A stretch of 64,000 nt of DNA, taken from contig NZ_CP011028.1 of NCBI RefSeq assembly GCF_002221525.1, positions 693,001-757,000 on the forward strand, read 5' to 3'. The notes under the pieces were generated by a model. That model was not told where the DNA came from, searched no databases, and was given only the letters and a program-made list of their open reading frames with translations. Position numbers and translations under genes: made by a program. Below are positions 1-9,290 of the stretch, piece after piece. This DNA comes from Pseudoalteromonas espejiana DSM 9414. GTDB taxonomy: Bacteria > Pseudomonadota > Gammaproteobacteria > Enterobacterales > Alteromonadaceae. How positions within the stretch are numbered: position 1 is the first letter of the stretch; the number at the start of each line of letters is the position of its first letter.

Positions 1-1
1 A

Positions 2-697
2 GTGGCGTTAAACACCTTAACGCTGGTGGAGGCGGTTATTTTATTTAGTACTGGGCCGTTATTTATTCCGCTAATAGAGCGGGTACTTTTTAAAACCAAA
101 TTAAATTGGTTATTGCTGCCTACAATGGCGCTTATGTTTACAGGCGTTATTATTCAAAATATTCATAGCGATGGCATACAGTGGCGCTGGAGCTTATTAA
201 TTGGTTTAGGTGCGGGTATTTTTAATGCCTGTTCGCAAATTACCTTATTTAGAGCAAGTAAAATCAATCTCCCCATGATGGTAATAAACGGCTGGAGTTT
301 TGCCTTAGCCTCTTTATTTATGGTGCCGGTATTAATGTTTACCAGCACCGAGGCAAGCTTTTACCAAGGCTTTGCAATAGATATGAGTGATTATGGATTA
401 CTGCTTGTGGTGGCATTAATTGGGTTTTCGACCGCGGCTACGCAGTTTTTTAGAGGTAAAGCGTATCGCTTAGCAAGCTCTAACTCACAGCTAGCGCCGC
501 TTATTTATTCTAACTTGTTATTTGCGTTGCTATTCCAGCTTATATTTTACGATACAACATTAAGCTTGTCGCAAGTAATAGGCTCCGCGCTAATTGTATT
601 AGCATGCATTATTAATACTTTTGCGCCAAATTGGCTGTTGCGTAGGCAGGTAAAATTAGATGAAAAAAAGCGCGTTAAAAAGCTAAGTTATTTATAA
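2..697 (+). CDS. EamA/DMT-family inner-membrane transporter, 5' end cut by window
   Basis: Hydrophobic protein with about seven predicted membrane segments in the visible part. The layout (short loops, a charged loop near the middle, a second block of four to five helices and a basic C-terminal tail ending in KKRVKKLSYL) fits the drug/metabolite transporter superfamily, whose members normally have ten helices and about 290-300 residues. The reading frame is open to the window edge and only 231 residues are present, so the N-terminal third probably lies upstream; the GTG at position 2 is unlikely to be the true start. The substrate cannot be inferred. It converges with fldB across a short hairpin. 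The family call is from hydropathy and general resemblance. Confidence 0.7.
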   Translation: MALNTLTLVEAVILFSTGPLFIPLIERVLFKTKLNWLLLPTMALMFTGVIIQNIHSDGIQWRWSLLIGLGAGIFNACSQITLFRASKINLPMMVINGWSFALASLFMVPVLMFTSTEASFYQGFAIDMSDYGLLLVVALIGFSTAATQFFRGKAYRLASSNSQLAPLIYSNLLFALLFQLIFYDTTLSLSQVIGSALIVLACIINTFAPNWLLRRQVKLDEKKRVKKLSYL

Positions 698-701
698 AGT
701 G

Positions 702-726
702 TTGGCCTAAACATGGTTTAGGCCAA
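702..726. terminator. Hairpin between convergent transporter and fldB
   Basis: An 11-bp perfect inverted repeat (TTGGCCTAAAC / GTTTAGGCCAA) around a 3-base loop lies between two convergent genes. There is no long U-run on either side, so it is a plausible but weak bidirectional terminator. Confidence 0.5.
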
Positions 727-731
727 ACTCG

Positions 732-1253
732 TTATAGCGTTTCGCTGTACTCGGTCATTACTTGTTCAACCCAGCTAGCTATGCGCTCATCGCTTAGCTC
801 GTATTGGCTGTCTTCATCAAGCGCGAGTCCTACAAAGTATTTACCATCTGGGGTAAGGGCTTTTGAAGCTTCAAACTCGTAGTTTTCGTCGTTTGGCCAA
901 AAGCCAAGTTGCGTAAACGACTGGGTATTTATTTCATCGTGAAGCATACCAAGGGCGTCTTGAAACCACTGTCCGTAACCTTGCTGGTCGCCCATGCCAA
1001 ATAAAGCAATGGTTTTACCATTTAGGTTTACATCTTTCATGTCGTCCCACTTAGACTCCCAGTCTTCTTGTATTTCGCCAAAATCCCATGTTGAAATACC
1101 AAAGATGATAAAGTCGTACTGCTCTGCATTTTTTAGTGGTTCGTCTTTAATATTGTGTAAGGTCACTACATCGGCGCCAATAATGTCGCGAATTTTTTCT
1201 GCTGCCATTTCTGTGTAGCACGTAGTAGAGCCAAAAAATAAACCAATCTGCAT
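732..1253 (-). CDS. fldB: Flavodoxin FldB
   Basis: Small FMN-binding electron carrier acting in the cytosol. The N-terminal phosphate-binding loop GSTTCYTE follows the first beta strand, and later segments ([39 protein letters not shown]) closely match the FldB type of long-chain flavodoxin; about 173 residues is the usual length. The frame can be extended to a GTG at 1265, but the ATG at 1253 gives the family-typical start ([10 protein letters not shown]). It is divergent from xerD, the arrangement known from Escherichia coli, which supports FldB rather than FldA. The exact redox partner is not shown by the sequence. Confidence 0.93.
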   Translation of the reverse strand: MQIGLFFGSTTCYTEMAAEKIRDIIGADVVTLHNIKDEPLKNAEQYDFIIFGISTWDFGEIQEDWESKWDDMKDVNLNGKTIALFGMGDQQGYGQWFQDALGMLHDEINTQSFTQLGFWPNDENYEFEASKALTPDGKYFVGLALDEDSQYELSDERIASWVEQVMTEYSETL

Positions 1254-1358
1254 CGTATTTATCACTGTGTAATTGCCTGTTATGATAGGGCGCAGTTTAC
1301 CGTAAGGTATTTTTAATTGATACCTTCTACCGTGGTATTACCAACAAGAGATCACAAC

Positions 1359-2285
1359 GTGACAACGCTACCTGACGATTTACCTGAACAAAATACCGAG
1401 CTAAGTAGCAATAGCGACTTTTTAGAAACCTTTTTAGATAGCTTGTATTTAGAACAAGGTGTTAGCGAAAACACCCTAAGCGCGTACCGCAGCGATTTAG
1501 ACAAGTTTTGCCAGTTTTTAAAAGGCGAAAACCTAATGACAGTTACTAGCCTTGATATAGAAAGCTATTTAGCGCACCGCGTAGATTTAGGCTTAAAGCC
1601 TCGCAGTACCGCACGCAGCATCAGTGCACTCAAACGGTTTTATCAGTACTTTGTGCGCGAAAAACACATTTCAAGCTCACCGCTTGAAAACATAGCGCAA
1701 CCAAAAGCAGGGCAGTCGTTACCTAAAACACTCTCTGAGGCTGAGGTAGATGCACTTTTAAGTGCGCCTAATATTGAAGAGCCAATGGGCCTGCGCGATA
1801 AAGCCATGCTTGAGCTACTTTATGCAACGGGCTTACGTGTCACCGAACTGGTAGGGCTACGTATGGAGCAAATTAACTTGCGCCAATCGGTAGTGTTTGT
1901 AAAAGGTAAAGGCAATAAAGAGCGCTTAGTGCCACTAGGCGAAGAGGCCATGTATTGGCTTGAGCAGTTTTTAAAAGATGGCCGCGCACAAATGATCAAA
2001 CACGCCACCGATTTTGTGTTTCCGTCAAAACGTGGTGTAGGTATGACCCGACAAACCTTTTGGCATCGTATTAAACACTATGCTATTTTGGCATCTATTG
2101 AATCAGATTTATCGCCGCACACGCTGCGTCATGCATTTGCAACACATTTGCTTAATCACGGGGCAGACCTTCGAGTAGTACAAATGATGTTAGGGCATAG
2201 CGATTTATCAACTACACAAATTTATACACATGTTGCTAATGAGAGATTAAAATCGGTACACTCAGAGCATCATCCGCGCGCTTAA
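1359..2285 (+). CDS. xerD: Tyrosine recombinase XerD
   Basis: Site-specific recombinase that, with XerC, resolves chromosome dimers at dif under FtsK control. The N-terminal SAM-like core-binding domain (FLDSLYLEQGVSENTLSAYRSD) precedes a C-terminal catalytic domain with ATGLRVTELVGL (first Arg), HTLRHAFATHLL (His-x-x-Arg), LGHSDLSTTQIYTHV (His and the Tyr nucleophile). The open frame reaches a TTG at 1317, but the GTG at 1359 has an AAGAGA sequence 7-8 bases upstream and gives about 308 residues, nearer the usual 298; the start is therefore a choice. First gene of the xerD-dsbC-recJ-prfB-lysS cluster. Confidence 0.93.
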   Translation: MTTLPDDLPEQNTELSSNSDFLETFLDSLYLEQGVSENTLSAYRSDLDKFCQFLKGENLMTVTSLDIESYLAHRVDLGLKPRSTARSISALKRFYQYFVREKHISSSPLENIAQPKAGQSLPKTLSEAEVDALLSAPNIEEPMGLRDKAMLELLYATGLRVTELVGLRMEQINLRQSVVFVKGKGNKERLVPLGEEAMYWLEQFLKDGRAQMIKHATDFVFPSKRGVGMTRQTFWHRIKHYAILASIESDLSPHTLRHAFATHLLNHGADLRVVQMMLGHSDLSTTQIYTHVANERLKSVHSEHHPRA

Positions 2286-2345
2286 TATGAAATTTATTAT
2301 CAGCTTGGCGGTCAATTTAGTACGTATTATTAGATAGAGAAAACT

Positions 2346-3074
2346 ATGAAAAAATTAATGTTAGCAGGTGCAATGTTGTGCACAAGTATTAGTGCATTTG
2401 CAAATGGCGTAGCGACAGCGCCAAGTGCTGATGATCCTATCGTTACTAAGTTTGCCACGCTAGGCGTAACGGTTAAGCAAATTAACCCAAGCCCAGTTAA
2501 CGGCTTAAAAGAGTTAATTACAAATAAAGGTGTTTTATACGCAAGCCCAGACGGCCAGTTTTTAATGCAAGGCACGTTAATCGATTTAAACAATCGTAGT
2601 AACTTAACTGAGCAAGCGTTAAATGGTGTACGTGTTGAAGGCGTAAAAGAATACGAAGACTCAATGATTGTGTACAAAGCGCCAAACGAAAAACATCAAA
2701 TTACCGTATTTACCGATATTAGCTGTGGTTACTGTCGTAAATTACACCGCGAGTTAGACGACTTACTTGATGCGGGCATTACTGTGCGCTACTTAGCATT
2801 TCCGCGTGGTGGACTACAGGGTTCTGGTTATGCTGATTTAATGAATGTGTGGTGTGCACGCGACCAACAAGAAGCACTAACAGAAGCTAAATCGGGCGCA
2901 TCTACAAGCGAAATAAAAGGTTGTAGCGCACCGGTTGCAGAGCATTACCAACTAGGTCAAAGCTTTGGTATTAGTGGTACGCCAGCCATTATTTTAGAAG
3001 ATGGCACCATGATCCCAGGTTACCAACCAGCGGCCGCATTAAGTGCAGCACTTGAGGCAAACAAAGCGTCTTAA
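2346..3074 (+). CDS. dsbC: Thiol:disulfide interchange protein DsbC
   Basis: Periplasmic disulfide isomerase that reshuffles wrong disulfides and is kept reduced by DsbD. Residues 1-19 form a Sec signal peptide ending in ISAFA. An N-terminal dimerisation domain is followed by a thioredoxin fold with the active site C127-G-Y-C130 and the cis-proline region SGTPAI. Length (242 with signal) is normal for the family. It sits 60 bases after xerD and before recJ, the same order as in Escherichia coli. A hairpin with a T-run follows, so it may end a transcription unit. Confidence 0.95.
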   Translation: MKKLMLAGAMLCTSISAFANGVATAPSADDPIVTKFATLGVTVKQINPSPVNGLKELITNKGVLYASPDGQFLMQGTLIDLNNRSNLTEQALNGVRVEGVKEYEDSMIVYKAPNEKHQITVFTDISCGYCRKLHRELDDLLDAGITVRYLAFPRGGLQGSGYADLMNVWCARDQQEALTEAKSGASTSEIKGCSAPVAEHYQLGQSFGISGTPAIILEDGTMIPGYQPAAALSAALEANKAS

Positions 3075-3094
3075 TAAGGCGTTTGCGTTTATTA

Positions 3095-3121
3095 AAAGGC
3101 CGTAATGGCCTTTTTTTGTTT
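3095..3121 (+). terminator. Rho-independent terminator after dsbC
   Basis: AAAAGGCC / GGCCTTTT hairpin with a short loop, followed by a run of T, in the 76-base gap between dsbC and recJ. Confidence 0.75.
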
Positions 3122-3150
3122 TTATTTTGAATTTATAAGTAAACCTCAGC

Positions 3151-4872
3151 ATGAAAAAACTGATCATTGCGCGCGAAAACGTAGACGACTCGTACCTGCC
3201 AAGTAATTTACACCCTGTTATTAAGCAAATTTATGCAACGCGTAACGTGCAAGATGCGCACGAGCTAAATAACAGTGCAGCTACGCTTATCGACTTTAAG
3301 TTGTTTAAAGACATAGATAAAGCCACCGAGTTACTTATAAACGCGCTTAATGCACAAAGCCGTATTTTAATTGTGGGCGACTTTGACGCCGATGGCGCAA
3401 CCAGTACCGCCACGCTAATGCAAGGTTTAGCAATGTTTGGGTTTAATAACTTAGACTACCTAGTACCAGACCGCTTTAGTTTAGGTTATGGCTTGAGCCC
3501 TGCGCTGGCTGAGCAAATAGTACAAATAAACCCTGAACTGGTTATAACGGTAGATAACGGTATTTCGTGTATTGCCGGTATTGATATTTTAAAAGCCGTG
3601 GGTATAAAAGTGCTGGTAACAGATCATCACTTACAAGGCGAGCAACTCCCTAATGCCGATGCAATTGTAAATCCTAACCGCCACGATTGCGGCTTTCCGT
3701 CAAAATCTATTGCCGGTGTTGGCGTTGCTTTTTACTTGCTTATAGCACTTAGAAGCACACTACGTGAGCAAGGCCACTTTGAAACCCACGCTATGCCAAA
3801 CTTGGCCGACCTACTTGATATAGTCGCCCTTGGCACCGTAGCCGATGTTGTTGCGCTTGATGCAAACAACCGCACCTTAGTACACCAAGGTTTAGCGCGT
3901 ATTCGCAGTGGTAAAACGCGACCTGGTATAACGGCACTTATTGAAGTGGCGAATCGAAATGCAGCGCGTTTAAGCGCCAGTGATTTTGGTTTTTCGCTTG
4001 CGCCGCGTTTAAATGCCGCAGGCCGGTTAGACGATATGAGCTTAGGCATAGCGTGTTTACTAAGTAACGATATAAACCAAGCAAGGCGCATTGCCGGTGA
4101 ACTCGATAGCTTAAACCACGCGAGGCGCGAAATAGAGCAGGGCATGCAAGCCGAGGCACAAGCTGTGCTTGATAGGCTTGCCTTTAACGACGACAACATT
4201 CCCGACGCTATTTGTTTATACCAAGAGGACTGGCATCAGGGCGTTATTGGCATTTTGGCTGGCCGCTTAAAAGAAAAATACCACCGCCCAACCGTTATTT
4301 TTGCTGGTGGCGAAAACGGTGAAATAAAAGGTTCGTGCCGCTCTATTGAAGGGCTACACATGCGCGACCTCCTCGAACGGTTAAACACCGCCGACCCTCA
4401 TTTAATTAGTAAATTTGGCGGCCATGCCATGGCGGCAGGTTTGAGCATTAACGAGCAAAACTTTAACGAGTTTAAAAACGCGTTTGATACAGCCGTAAGT
4501 GCGCAGTTAAGCGAAGAAAGTAAACGCTGTATTGTATTTACCGATGGCGAGTTGCCAAACGAATGCTTTACCATGGACTTTGCTCAGCTATTGAAGCAAT
4601 CAGGCCCATGGGGACAGCAATTTCCAGAGCCGGTATTTGAGCACACCTTTGAAGTTATTCAGCAGCGTATAGTGGGCGAAAAACACCTAAAATTAGTGCT
4701 TAAGCATCAATCTGGGCGGTTAGTCGATGCCATTGCCTTTGGCATTGATGTAAAAGCATGGCCCGACACCGAAGCCCGTTATGCAAAAGTGGCGTATCAG
4801 CTCGACATAAACGAGTTTAGAGGTAAGTTTAGCCTGCAATTAATAGTAAGAGAGCTTGAAAAAGTGCATTAA
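3151..4872 (+). CDS. recJ: Single-stranded-DNA-specific 5'-3' exonuclease RecJ
   Basis: Manganese-dependent exonuclease that degrades single-stranded DNA from 5' ends in RecFOR recombination, base excision and mismatch repair. DHH phosphoesterase motifs are in order: GDFDADG (motif I), the signature D158-H-H160, and the DHHA1 motif GGHAMAAG in the C-terminal half, then an OB-fold region. 573 residues matches the family (about 577). Gene order dsbC-recJ-prfB is conserved with enterobacteria. Confidence 0.96.
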   Translation: MKKLIIARENVDDSYLPSNLHPVIKQIYATRNVQDAHELNNSAATLIDFKLFKDIDKATELLINALNAQSRILIVGDFDADGATSTATLMQGLAMFGFNNLDYLVPDRFSLGYGLSPALAEQIVQINPELVITVDNGISCIAGIDILKAVGIKVLVTDHHLQGEQLPNADAIVNPNRHDCGFPSKSIAGVGVAFYLLIALRSTLREQGHFETHAMPNLADLLDIVALGTVADVVALDANNRTLVHQGLARIRSGKTRPGITALIEVANRNAARLSASDFGFSLAPRLNAAGRLDDMSLGIACLLSNDINQARRIAGELDSLNHARREIEQGMQAEAQAVLDRLAFNDDNIPDAICLYQEDWHQGVIGILAGRLKEKYHRPTVIFAGGENGEIKGSCRSIEGLHMRDLLERLNTADPHLISKFGGHAMAAGLSINEQNFNEFKNAFDTAVSAQLSEESKRCIVFTDGELPNECFTMDFAQLLKQSGPWGQQFPEPVFEHTFEVIQQRIVGEKHLKLVLKHQSGRLVDAIAFGIDVKAWPDTEARYAKVAYQLDINEFRGKFSLQLIVRELEKVH

Positions 4873-5016
4873 AAAATATGCACAATGCATGCATAAAAGG
4901 CTAATAAAACGCGCGGTTTTTTGTTAAAATCGGGCGTTTTTATCATTTGACGATAATTTATTGCGTTAGGAGCTAATTTTAGCGCGCAATAATCTAGCCA
5001 TTTTGGAGTAATGTAC

Positions 5017-6115
5017 ATGTTTGAAGTGAATCCTGTGATTAATCAAATCAAGGAAATTCGCGAACGTACTGAACTGCTTCGGGGGTACCTTTGACTACGC
5101 TCTTAAACAAGAACGCTTAGAAGAAGTAAACGCCGAACTTGAAGATTCAGCCGTATGGAATGAGCCTGAGCGCGCACAAGCCCTTGGCCGTGAAAAATCA
5201 GCACTAGAAGCCGTAGTTGAAACAATCGACAACCTAGTAGCCGGTGCTGACGACGTTGAAGGTTTGTTAGAGCTTGCAGTAGAAGCCGAAGACGAAGACA
5301 CCTTTGTTGAAGCGCAAACTGAGCTTGAAGGCTTAAATAAACAGCTTGAAGGTTTAGAGTTTCGTCGTATGTTTTCGGGCTCTCACGATTCAAACGATGC
5401 TTACCTCGATTTACAATCGGGGTCTGGCGGTACCGAAGCACAAGACTGGTGTAACATGCTACTACGTATGTATTTACGCTGGGGTGAAGCCAAAGGCTTT
5501 AAAGTTGAGTTAGTAGAAGCTACCGATGGCGATGTAGCCGGTATTAAAGGCGCAACAGTGCGCTTTGTTGGCGAATACGCATACGGTTGGCTACGCACAG
5601 AAACAGGCGTACACCGTTTAGTACGTAAAAGTCCGTTTGACTCAAGTGGCCGTCGTCATACCTCGTTTGCCTCTGCGTTTGTATACCCAGAAGTAGATGA
5701 CAACATTGAAATTGATATTAATCCGTCAGATTTACGTATAGACGTTTACCGTGCATCGGGCGCGGGTGGTCAGCACGTAAATACCACCGAATCGGCAGTA
5801 CGTATTACTCACGTACCGACCAACACGGTTGTACAGTGTCAAAACGAGCGTTCGCAACATAAAAACAAAGCCCAAGCAATGAAGCAGTTAAAAGCTAAAT
5901 TATTTGAGCTTGAGCTTCAGCAACAAAATGCTGAAAAGCAAACTCAAGAAGACGCAAAGTCGGATATTGGCTGGGGTAGCCAAATTCGTTCTTACGTACT
6001 TGATGATGCACGTATTAAAGATTTACGCACAGGTGTTGAAAACCGTAATACGCAATCGGTACTAGACGGCAACCTAGACAAATTTATTGAAGCCAGCCTA
6101 AAATCTGGCCTATAA
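5017..6115 (+). CDS. prfB: Peptide chain release factor 2 (RF2), expressed by programmed +1 frameshift
   Basis: Reads UGA/UAA stop codons and triggers peptide release. Two frames join to give 365 residues: 25 codons from ATG 5017 to CTT 5089-5091, then after skipping T5092 the frame from GAC 5093 to the TAA at 6113-6115. The ATG at 5017, not 5011, is used because GGAG (5005-5008) is correctly spaced for it. The stop-recognition tripeptide SPF and the catalytic GGQ motif ([10 protein letters not shown]) are present; the residue three before the GAGG run is Ala, the common form, rather than the Thr of E. coli K-12. Followed 26 bases later by lysS. Confidence 0.97.
5080..5095 (+). promoter_or_regulatory. 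Programmed +1 frameshift site of prfB
   Basis: The sequence CGG GGG TAC CTT TGA C holds an internal Shine-Dalgarno-like G-run three bases before the slippery CTT, then an in-frame TGA at 5092-5094 followed by C, the weakest context for RF2. Low RF2 lets the ribosome slip +1 and make more RF2. This is the classical autoregulatory element and not a sequencing error. Confidence 0.97.
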
Positions 6116-6141
6116 CCACCAAGCTAAAAAAGAGCTAAAAA

Positions 6142-7677
6142 ATGACTGATCAAATCCAAGACGAAAATAAGTTAATCGCTGAGCGTCGCGGCAAGTTAGA
6201 CGCTATTCGCGAAAATTGCCCAGCCAACGGTCATCCTAATCAGTTCCGTCGTGAACATTACACGGCTGATTTACAGGCTGAGTTTGGTGATAAGAGTAAA
6301 GAAGAATTAGTAGAGCTTCAGCATGTTGTATCAATTGCTGGACGTATTCTTGCTAAACGTGGTCCTTTTATGGCAATTCAAGACATGAAAGGCCGTGTAC
6401 AAGCATACGCATCTAAAGATGTGCAAAAAGATTTAAAAGCAAAATATGGTCAACTAGATATTGGCGATATTATTGGTGTTAAAGGCGCACTTAATAAATC
6501 AGGTAAAGGCGATTTATACGTAGAAATGACCGAGTACGAACTACTTACTAAGTCACTACGCCCATTACCAGAGAAGTTTCATGGCTTATCAGATCAAGAA
6601 ACTAAGTACCGTCAACGTTATGTTGATTTAATTACTAACGAAGCAACACGCGAAACATTCCGTATTCGTTCACAAGTAGTTGAAGGCATTCGTCGCTTTT
6701 TAGCTGAGCGTGACTTTATGGAAGTAGAAACGCCTATGCTACAGGTTATTCCTGGCGGTGCATCTGCGCGTCCATTTGTGACTCACCATAACGCACTTGA
6801 TATAGACATGTACTTACGTATAGCGCCTGAGCTTTACCTTAAGCGTTTAGTGGTAGGTGGTTTTGACCGCGTATTTGAAATTAACCGTAACTTCCGTAAC
6901 GAAGGGTTATCAACGCGTCACAACCCAGAATTCACTATGATTGAGTTCTACCAAGCGTACGCTGATTACATCGACCTGATGAATATCACCGAAGACATGC
7001 TACGTACTGTTGCAACTAACGTATTGGGTAGCCCAATTGTCGTTAATACAACTAAAGACGAAAACGGCGAAGTAATCGATTCAGTAGAGTACGACTTTGG
7101 CCAACCGTTTACACGTTTAAGCATGGCTGATGCTATCTTAAAATTTAACCCTGAGTTTGATGCTGCGGTATTTAATGACCCAGAAAACCACTTTGATGAA
7201 TTAAAGGCGTACGCTAAACAAGTACACGTTAAAATTCCTGAAAATTGTGTGTGGGGCCCAGGTAAGTTTTTATGTGAAATATTTGAAGAAACGGCTGAGC
7301 ACATGCTTATCCAACCTACATTTATTACTGGTTACCCGTGGGAAGTGTCTCCACTGGCGCGTCGTAACGACGAAAACCCATTTGTTACCGACCGCTTTGA
7401 GTTTTTTGTTGGCGGACGTGAGCTTGCAAATGGTTTCTCGGAGCTTAACGATGCACAAGATCAAGCTGAGCGCTTTACTCGTCAAGTTGAAGAGAAAGAC
7501 GCAGGTGATGATGAAGCAATGCACTACGATGAAGACTACATACGCGCACTAGAGTACGGCTTACCGCCTACTGCTGGTGAAGGTATTGGTATTGACCGAC
7601 TAGTCATGTTGTTTACTGATTCACCAACCATAAAAGACGTTATTTTGTTCCCGCATATGCGCCCACAAGCTGACTAG
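6142..7677 (+). CDS. lysS: Lysyl-tRNA synthetase (class II)
   Basis: Charges tRNA-Lys in the cytosol. An N-terminal OB-fold anticodon-binding domain (about residues 60-145) precedes a class II catalytic core with motif 2 ([20 protein letters not shown]) and motif 3 ([13 protein letters not shown]). 511 residues is typical (E. coli 505). It lies 26 bases after prfB and probably shares its transcript. A terminator follows. Confidence 0.97.
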   Translation: MTDQIQDENKLIAERRGKLDAIRENCPANGHPNQFRREHYTADLQAEFGDKSKEELVELQHVVSIAGRILAKRGPFMAIQDMKGRVQAYASKDVQKDLKAKYGQLDIGDIIGVKGALNKSGKGDLYVEMTEYELLTKSLRPLPEKFHGLSDQETKYRQRYVDLITNEATRETFRIRSQVVEGIRRFLAERDFMEVETPMLQVIPGGASARPFVTHHNALDIDMYLRIAPELYLKRLVVGGFDRVFEINRNFRNEGLSTRHNPEFTMIEFYQAYADYIDLMNITEDMLRTVATNVLGSPIVVNTTKDENGEVIDSVEYDFGQPFTRLSMADAILKFNPEFDAAVFNDPENHFDELKAYAKQVHVKIPENCVWGPGKFLCEIFEETAEHMLIQPTFITGYPWEVSPLARRNDENPFVTDRFEFFVGGRELANGFSELNDAQDQAERFTRQVEEKDAGDDEAMHYDEDYIRALEYGLPPTAGEGIGIDRLVMLFTDSPTIKDVILFPHMRPQAD

Positions 7678-7701
7678 CTTAAACTAACAAAATAAACACT
7701 A

Positions 7702-7735
7702 AAAACGCCGCTAAATTTTAGCGGCGTTTTTGTAT
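7702..7735 (+). terminator. Rho-independent terminator after lysS
   Basis: AACGCCGCTAAA / TTTAGCGGCGTT stem with a tiny loop and trailing T-run directly downstream of lysS. Confidence 0.85.
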
Positions 7736-7757
7736 GCCCATAAAGGCAATTGTAATA

Positions 7758-7917
7758 ATACCAATCCGTAATAATACTTAATCATTTTTAGGGGCTAAAC
7801 GTGTTGCTACCTGCGTTAAAAATTTTATTTAGAACAACTGAATAGCGAATTTTTTGCCTTGCTATCAACACGCTTTTACATCATCAAAATAGATCACTTA
7901 ATTATACGGATTGGTAT
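7758..7917. repeat. MITE-like element with 13-bp perfect terminal inverted repeats
   Basis: About 160 bp of non-coding DNA bounded by ATACCAATCCGTA on the left and its exact reverse complement TACGGATTGGTAT on the right. No ORF of note lies inside. A second, internally deleted copy is at 52874-52916, where the left end is joined directly to about 30 bp of the right end, so this is a dispersed family. The rest of 7678-8233 is AT-rich spacer with no recognised gene. Confidence 0.75.
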
Positions 7918-8233
7918 AATAACTTGGAGAGAAAATTGCTTAAAAAAAGAAGGCAAAAAGTTTGTTGAAGTACTTACCACTTTTAATTAATTAGTACTAA
8001 ACTAATTTTAAAAGGTAGTTATTAATAATTATTAATGGTTAATTCAGATTGGGTTATCTATTGTAGGCGCAAATAAAAGATTATTAATCGCAGTGCTATA
8101 ACTTAGCTTTATGACTGTTTTTTAAACATTTTGTTGTATTTATGTAAAAAACTTAGCTAGAATACGGCCGAATTTTAGGCTGGGTTAAAATAGCACGCTA
8201 AATATGAATTCTCAAATGGACTTAGAATAAAAT

Positions 8234-8416
8234 ATGAAAGACAACCGAGTTGAAGAATCGCCAGAAACCGACACAACTGAACAAAAGCGACAAGCCTATT
8301 ACAGAGCCTGCATTGCAGAGTTTCAGCAGTTAGGTTACCAAGAGCAATATTTAGAACAACTAAAAGATGATTTAGTGCCTTTAATGGGCGTTAACCCGCA
8401 AGACAAAAACATTTAA
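8234..8416 (+). CDS. Small acidic hypothetical protein
   Basis: 60-residue, highly charged protein without a signal or membrane segment; the middle (EQKRQAYYRACIAEFQQLGY) looks helical. No good ribosome binding site is visible within 12 bases of the ATG, so expression is uncertain. Coding is supported only by the intact frame and protein-like composition. I do not recognise the family. Confidence 0.5.
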   Translation: MKDNRVEESPETDTTEQKRQAYYRACIAEFQQLGYQEQYLEQLKDDLVPLMGVNPQDKNI

Positions 8417-8502
8417 ATCGTATACTTTTCAAACCAATTATATAATTAATGCCTACTTATGCGCGTTCTCTAACCAGATAGTCATTTTTGACATAAAAGT
8501 GT

Positions 8503-8536
8503 TTGACATATTTTCTGAAATCTTTATTATACGCCC
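8503..8536 (+). promoter_or_regulatory. Sigma-70 promoter of the tRNA-Ser/tRNA-Arg array
   Basis: A perfect -35 TTGACA (8503-8508) is followed 16-18 bases later by a TATTATAC stretch serving as -10. The sequence between it and the first tRNA is GC-rich (CGCCCC), as expected of stringently controlled stable-RNA promoters. Another TTGACA at 8488-8493 may be a second, weaker -35. Confidence 0.7.
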
Positions 8537-8544
8537 CACAAGAC

Positions 8545-8637
8545 GGAGAGGTGTCCGAGTGGCCGAAGGAGCTCCCCTGCTAAGGGAGTATAGAGTTTGT
8601 AGCTCTATCGAGGGTTCGAATCCCTCCTTCTCCACCA
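8545..8637 (+). tRNA. tRNA-Ser (anticodon GCT)
   Basis: 93-nt class II tRNA with a long variable arm. Acceptor GGAGAGG pairs with CTTCTCC (one G-T pair), the anticodon loop CTGCTAA gives GCT, the T arm GAGGGTTCGAATCCCTC is intact and CCA is encoded. The discriminator base is A, whereas the bacterial tRNA-Ser genes I know usually carry G. Followed 35 bases later by the tRNA-Arg array. Confidence 0.95.
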
Positions 8638-8672
8638 TTTCTTTTAATGGCGAGTCTTGTAAAGTAAAGATT

Positions 8673-8749
8673 GGGCGCATAGCTCAGCTGGATAGAGTAC
8701 CTGGCTACGAACCAGGCGGTCGGAGGTTCGAATCCTCCTGCGCCCACCA
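8673..8749 (+). tRNA. tRNA-Arg (anticodon ACG), copy 1
   Basis: 77-nt cloverleaf: acceptor GGGCGCA pairs perfectly with TGCGCCC, anticodon loop CTACGAA (ACG, read as inosine after TadA editing), T loop TTCGAAT, discriminator A and encoded CCA. First of four copies with identical sequence in the window. Confidence 0.97.
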
Positions 8750-8796
8750 CTCTTTACACACTCTGCTTAGAGTATAAACAAGCAAACAGTAAAAGT

Positions 8797-8873
8797 GGGC
8801 GCATAGCTCAGCTGGATAGAGTACCTGGCTACGAACCAGGCGGTCGGAGGTTCGAATCCTCCTGCGCCCACCA
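8797..8873 (+). tRNA. tRNA-Arg (anticodon ACG), copy 2
   Basis: Identical in sequence to copy 1 and placed exactly 124 bp after it. The spacer (ending in CTCTGCTTAGAGTATAAA and A-rich bases) is also nearly repeated, pointing to tandem duplication. Confidence 0.97.
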
Positions 8874-8920
8874 CTTTTACAACACTCTGCTTAGAGTATA
8901 AATTAGTAAAAAATGAAAGT

Positions 8921-8997
8921 GGGCGCATAGCTCAGCTGGATAGAGTACCTGGCTACGAACCAGGCGGTCGGAGGTTCGAATCCTCCTGCGCCCACCA
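8921..8997 (+). tRNA. tRNA-Arg (anticodon ACG), copy 3
   Basis: Identical to copies 1 and 2, again 124 bp downstream of the previous one. A short GCCGAC hairpin terminator follows at about 9009. Confidence 0.97.
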
Positions 8998-9008
8998 CTT
9001 TCATACAT

Positions 9009-9034
9009 AAGCCGACATAAGCGTCGGTTTTTTT
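9009..9034 (+). terminator. Terminator after tRNA-Arg copy 3
   Basis: GCCGACataaGCGTCGGTTTTTTT: short GC-rich stem, then a T-run. Confidence 0.7.
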
Positions 9035-9138
9035 GTGTCTAAAATAATACATAAGTTAAGCTCACATTTTTAAAATGTGTACTTAAATTGGTTATTTTAG
9101 AAACTCAACTTAGAGTATAAATAAGAAAAAATGAAAGT

Positions 9139-9215
9139 GGGCGCATAGCTCAGCTGGATAGAGTACCTGGCTACGAACCAGGCGGTCGGAGGTTCGAATC
9201 CTCCTGCGCCCACCA
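9139..9215 (+). tRNA. tRNA-Arg (anticodon ACG), copy 4
   Basis: Same 77-nt sequence as the other three, 218 bp after copy 3, with an upstream flank (AGAGTATAAATAAG) resembling the other spacers. It has its own terminator downstream (about 9249-9271). Confidence 0.97.
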
Positions 9216-9248
9216 CTTTCTATTACTACTTAAGTTAATAGAAAAGAA

Positions 9249-9271
9249 GCCGACGAAAGTCGGTTTTTTTG
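9249..9271 (+). terminator. Terminator after tRNA-Arg copy 4
   Basis: GCCGACgaaaGTCGG stem followed by seven T. The same hairpin with its flanks recurs at 9403-9425. Confidence 0.7.
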
Positions 9272-9290
9272 TGCTTGGAATAAAGTAAAG

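Noticed and set aside
3732..4199. Long minus-strand ORF inside recJ
   Set aside because: Antisense shadow of a strongly conserved gene; its Ser/Ala/Leu-rich composition is an artefact of the sense codons.
5017..5094. In-frame TGA early in prfB, looking like a pseudogene
   Set aside because: The slippery CTT TGA C with an upstream G-run is the known programmed frameshift of RF2 and the joined product has normal length.
8499..8777. Open frame of 92 codons across the tRNA-Ser and tRNA-Arg genes
   Set aside because: It is formed by two intact tRNA genes and has no ribosome binding site.
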